NCBI RefSeq assembly: GCF_004152935.1
Contig: NZ_SETE01000003.1
Coordinates: forward strand, 248,001 to 312,000
Direction of reading: 5' to 3'
DNA length: 64,000 nucleotides
Origin: Brumimicrobium glaciale
Lineage (GTDB): Bacteria > Bacteroidota > Bacteroidia > Flavobacteriales_D > Crocinitomicaceae
The notes under the pieces are model-generated. The model saw nothing but the letters and a program-made list of their open reading frames with translations, had not been told where the DNA came from and did no database searches. The position numbers and the translations under genes were made by a program. This document shows positions 63,309 through 64,000 of this stretch, one piece after another (the stretch's first letter is position 1; each line of letters opens with the position of its first letter).

Positions 63309-64000
63309 AAATATTCTATCAACATACAAGATTAATAATACTGACTCTATCAGTCTTAAACATAATAGTACACATCACTGGTTTCTATTATGGAATAGAT
63401 TTATTTAATCTCTTTTCTACTCTAGTTATTTCTGAGTTACTATTAATAATACTATACTTAATCATAACAGTTTACAAATGGATTAATGATGGCTTCATAA
63501 AAACAGAAACAGAGCAAATAAACTTTTCGAAACAAGTGTCAAGATCAATTTCTAAAAATCTTGAAAGGATTGAGAAATTTGAAAATACCATTATTGATGA
63601 AATAAAAAACTCACATAAGAAAAATATAGCCCCTCTTTTCAGTCAAAGTGAAGCAATTTTAGATTCAGTTAACTTACTCAGGGAGCAGACAAATCACAAT
63701 AATGATGAGAATTTAAGAAAGCACAAAATAATAGGATCTGCTCTTGAAAAAACCGAGAAGCTATCAGAAAATTCCATCGAAAAAATGGATGAAAATAATG
63801 ATTATCTTAAAAATTTAGAGGAAGTAGTTAATGAAAAGACAAGTAAGCTTTTTACTAGATTTACTCAAATCGATACAAATAATAATTCAATGATTCTAAA
63901 GCTAGAGCAAATAGGTCAGGCAATAGCTAAGAACAATGAAAAACTAAACACGATAAAGGCAACGGTTAGCGAAGAGGTAAATAAAAGTAATGAAAAAATT
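63305..64000 (+). CDS. Membrane and coiled-coil protein, 3' end outside window
   Basis: The ATG at 63305 overlaps the upstream stop (ATGA), and the frame stays open to the end of the window (232 codons). The N terminus has two hydrophobic segments (about 10-27 and 38-57), followed by a long charged, Asn/Lys/Glu-rich region with heptad-like patterns (residues 70-232: ISKNLERIEKFENTIIDEIK, LEQIGQAIAKNNEKLNTIK). It could be a chain-length-type or scaffold protein, or carry a transferase domain beyond the edge, but no domain is recognisable here. The operon context points to polysaccharide synthesis. Confidence 0.75.
   Translation, partial: MKIFYQHTRLIILTLSVLNIIVHITGFYYGIDLFNLFSTLVISELLLIILYLIITVYKWINDGFIKTETEQINFSKQVSRSISKNLERIEKFENTIIDEIKNSHKKNIAPLFSQSEAILDSVNLLREQTNHNNDENLRKHKIIGSALEKTEKLSENSIEKMDENNDYLKNLEEVVNEKTSKLFTRFTQIDTNNNSMILKLEQIGQAIAKNNEKLNTIKATVSEEVNKSNEKI

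Overview
This window is a low-GC chromosomal segment from a member of the Bacteroidota, most likely class Flavobacteriia; I cannot fix the genus from sequence alone. Pointers are the Bacteroidota promoter signature (TAnnTTTG -7 box, seen ahead of the initiator tRNA, polA, a DksA-like gene, an AAA ATPase and a Fic gene), few Shine-Dalgarno sites, type IX secretion sorting domains of both kinds (types A and B), a long CFB-type LspA, and a DksA/TraR-like protein that has lost most of its zinc cysteines.

Layout. 1-10.4 kb: 3' end of aspS, a SPOR-domain protein, a YqhD-type alcohol dehydrogenase, an NfsB-like nitroreductase, a dksA-like/lspA pair, a lipoprotein, a LETM1-related protein, a secreted propeller-like protein overlapping an HxpB-like sugar phosphatase. 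10.4-18.5 kb: hemL, an AAA ATPase (DUF234) behind a tandem palindromic repeat array, kynU, a saccharopine-dehydrogenase-like enzyme, ftsH. 18.9-27.2 kb: polA, an AlbA_2/ATP-binding regulator gene broken by a small repeat insertion, paaZ, an AI-2E-type permease. 27.5-35.7 kb: a glycosyltransferase, a polytopic membrane protein, a Fic protein behind a second repeat array, a heptosyltransferase-family protein, a Pif1/RecD-like helicase. 36-46.5 kb: a type B T9SS cargo, an M28 peptidase, a hypothetical protein, hmgA-hppD, a REC-Crp fusion regulator and an L,D-transpeptidase. 46.7-55 kb: seven consecutive minus-strand genes for secreted or lipid-anchored proteins. 55.2-59.3 kb: SDR-type threonine dehydrogenase, cysS and a PLP decarboxylase. 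59.5 kb: initiator tRNA-Met. 60.1-64 kb: a surface-polysaccharide cluster (two glycosyltransferases, a Wzy/WaaL-like protein and a truncated membrane/coiled-coil gene), continuing beyond the window.

Functional themes. Aromatic amino-acid and aromatic-acid breakdown is represented by hmgA-hppD (tyrosine), kynU (tryptophan) and a paaZ without other paa genes nearby. The most unusual material is non-coding. Two unrelated accessory genes (AAA ATPase and Fic) each sit behind an array of short repeats that surrounds the -7 promoter box and runs into the start codon, which suggests multi-site autoregulation. Several families of small dispersed palindromes and MITE-like elements lie between genes, and one copy splits the AlbA_2-type gene with an in-frame, stop-containing insert. 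A degenerate copy of the initiator tRNA lies just downstream of the intact one, next to the polysaccharide cluster.
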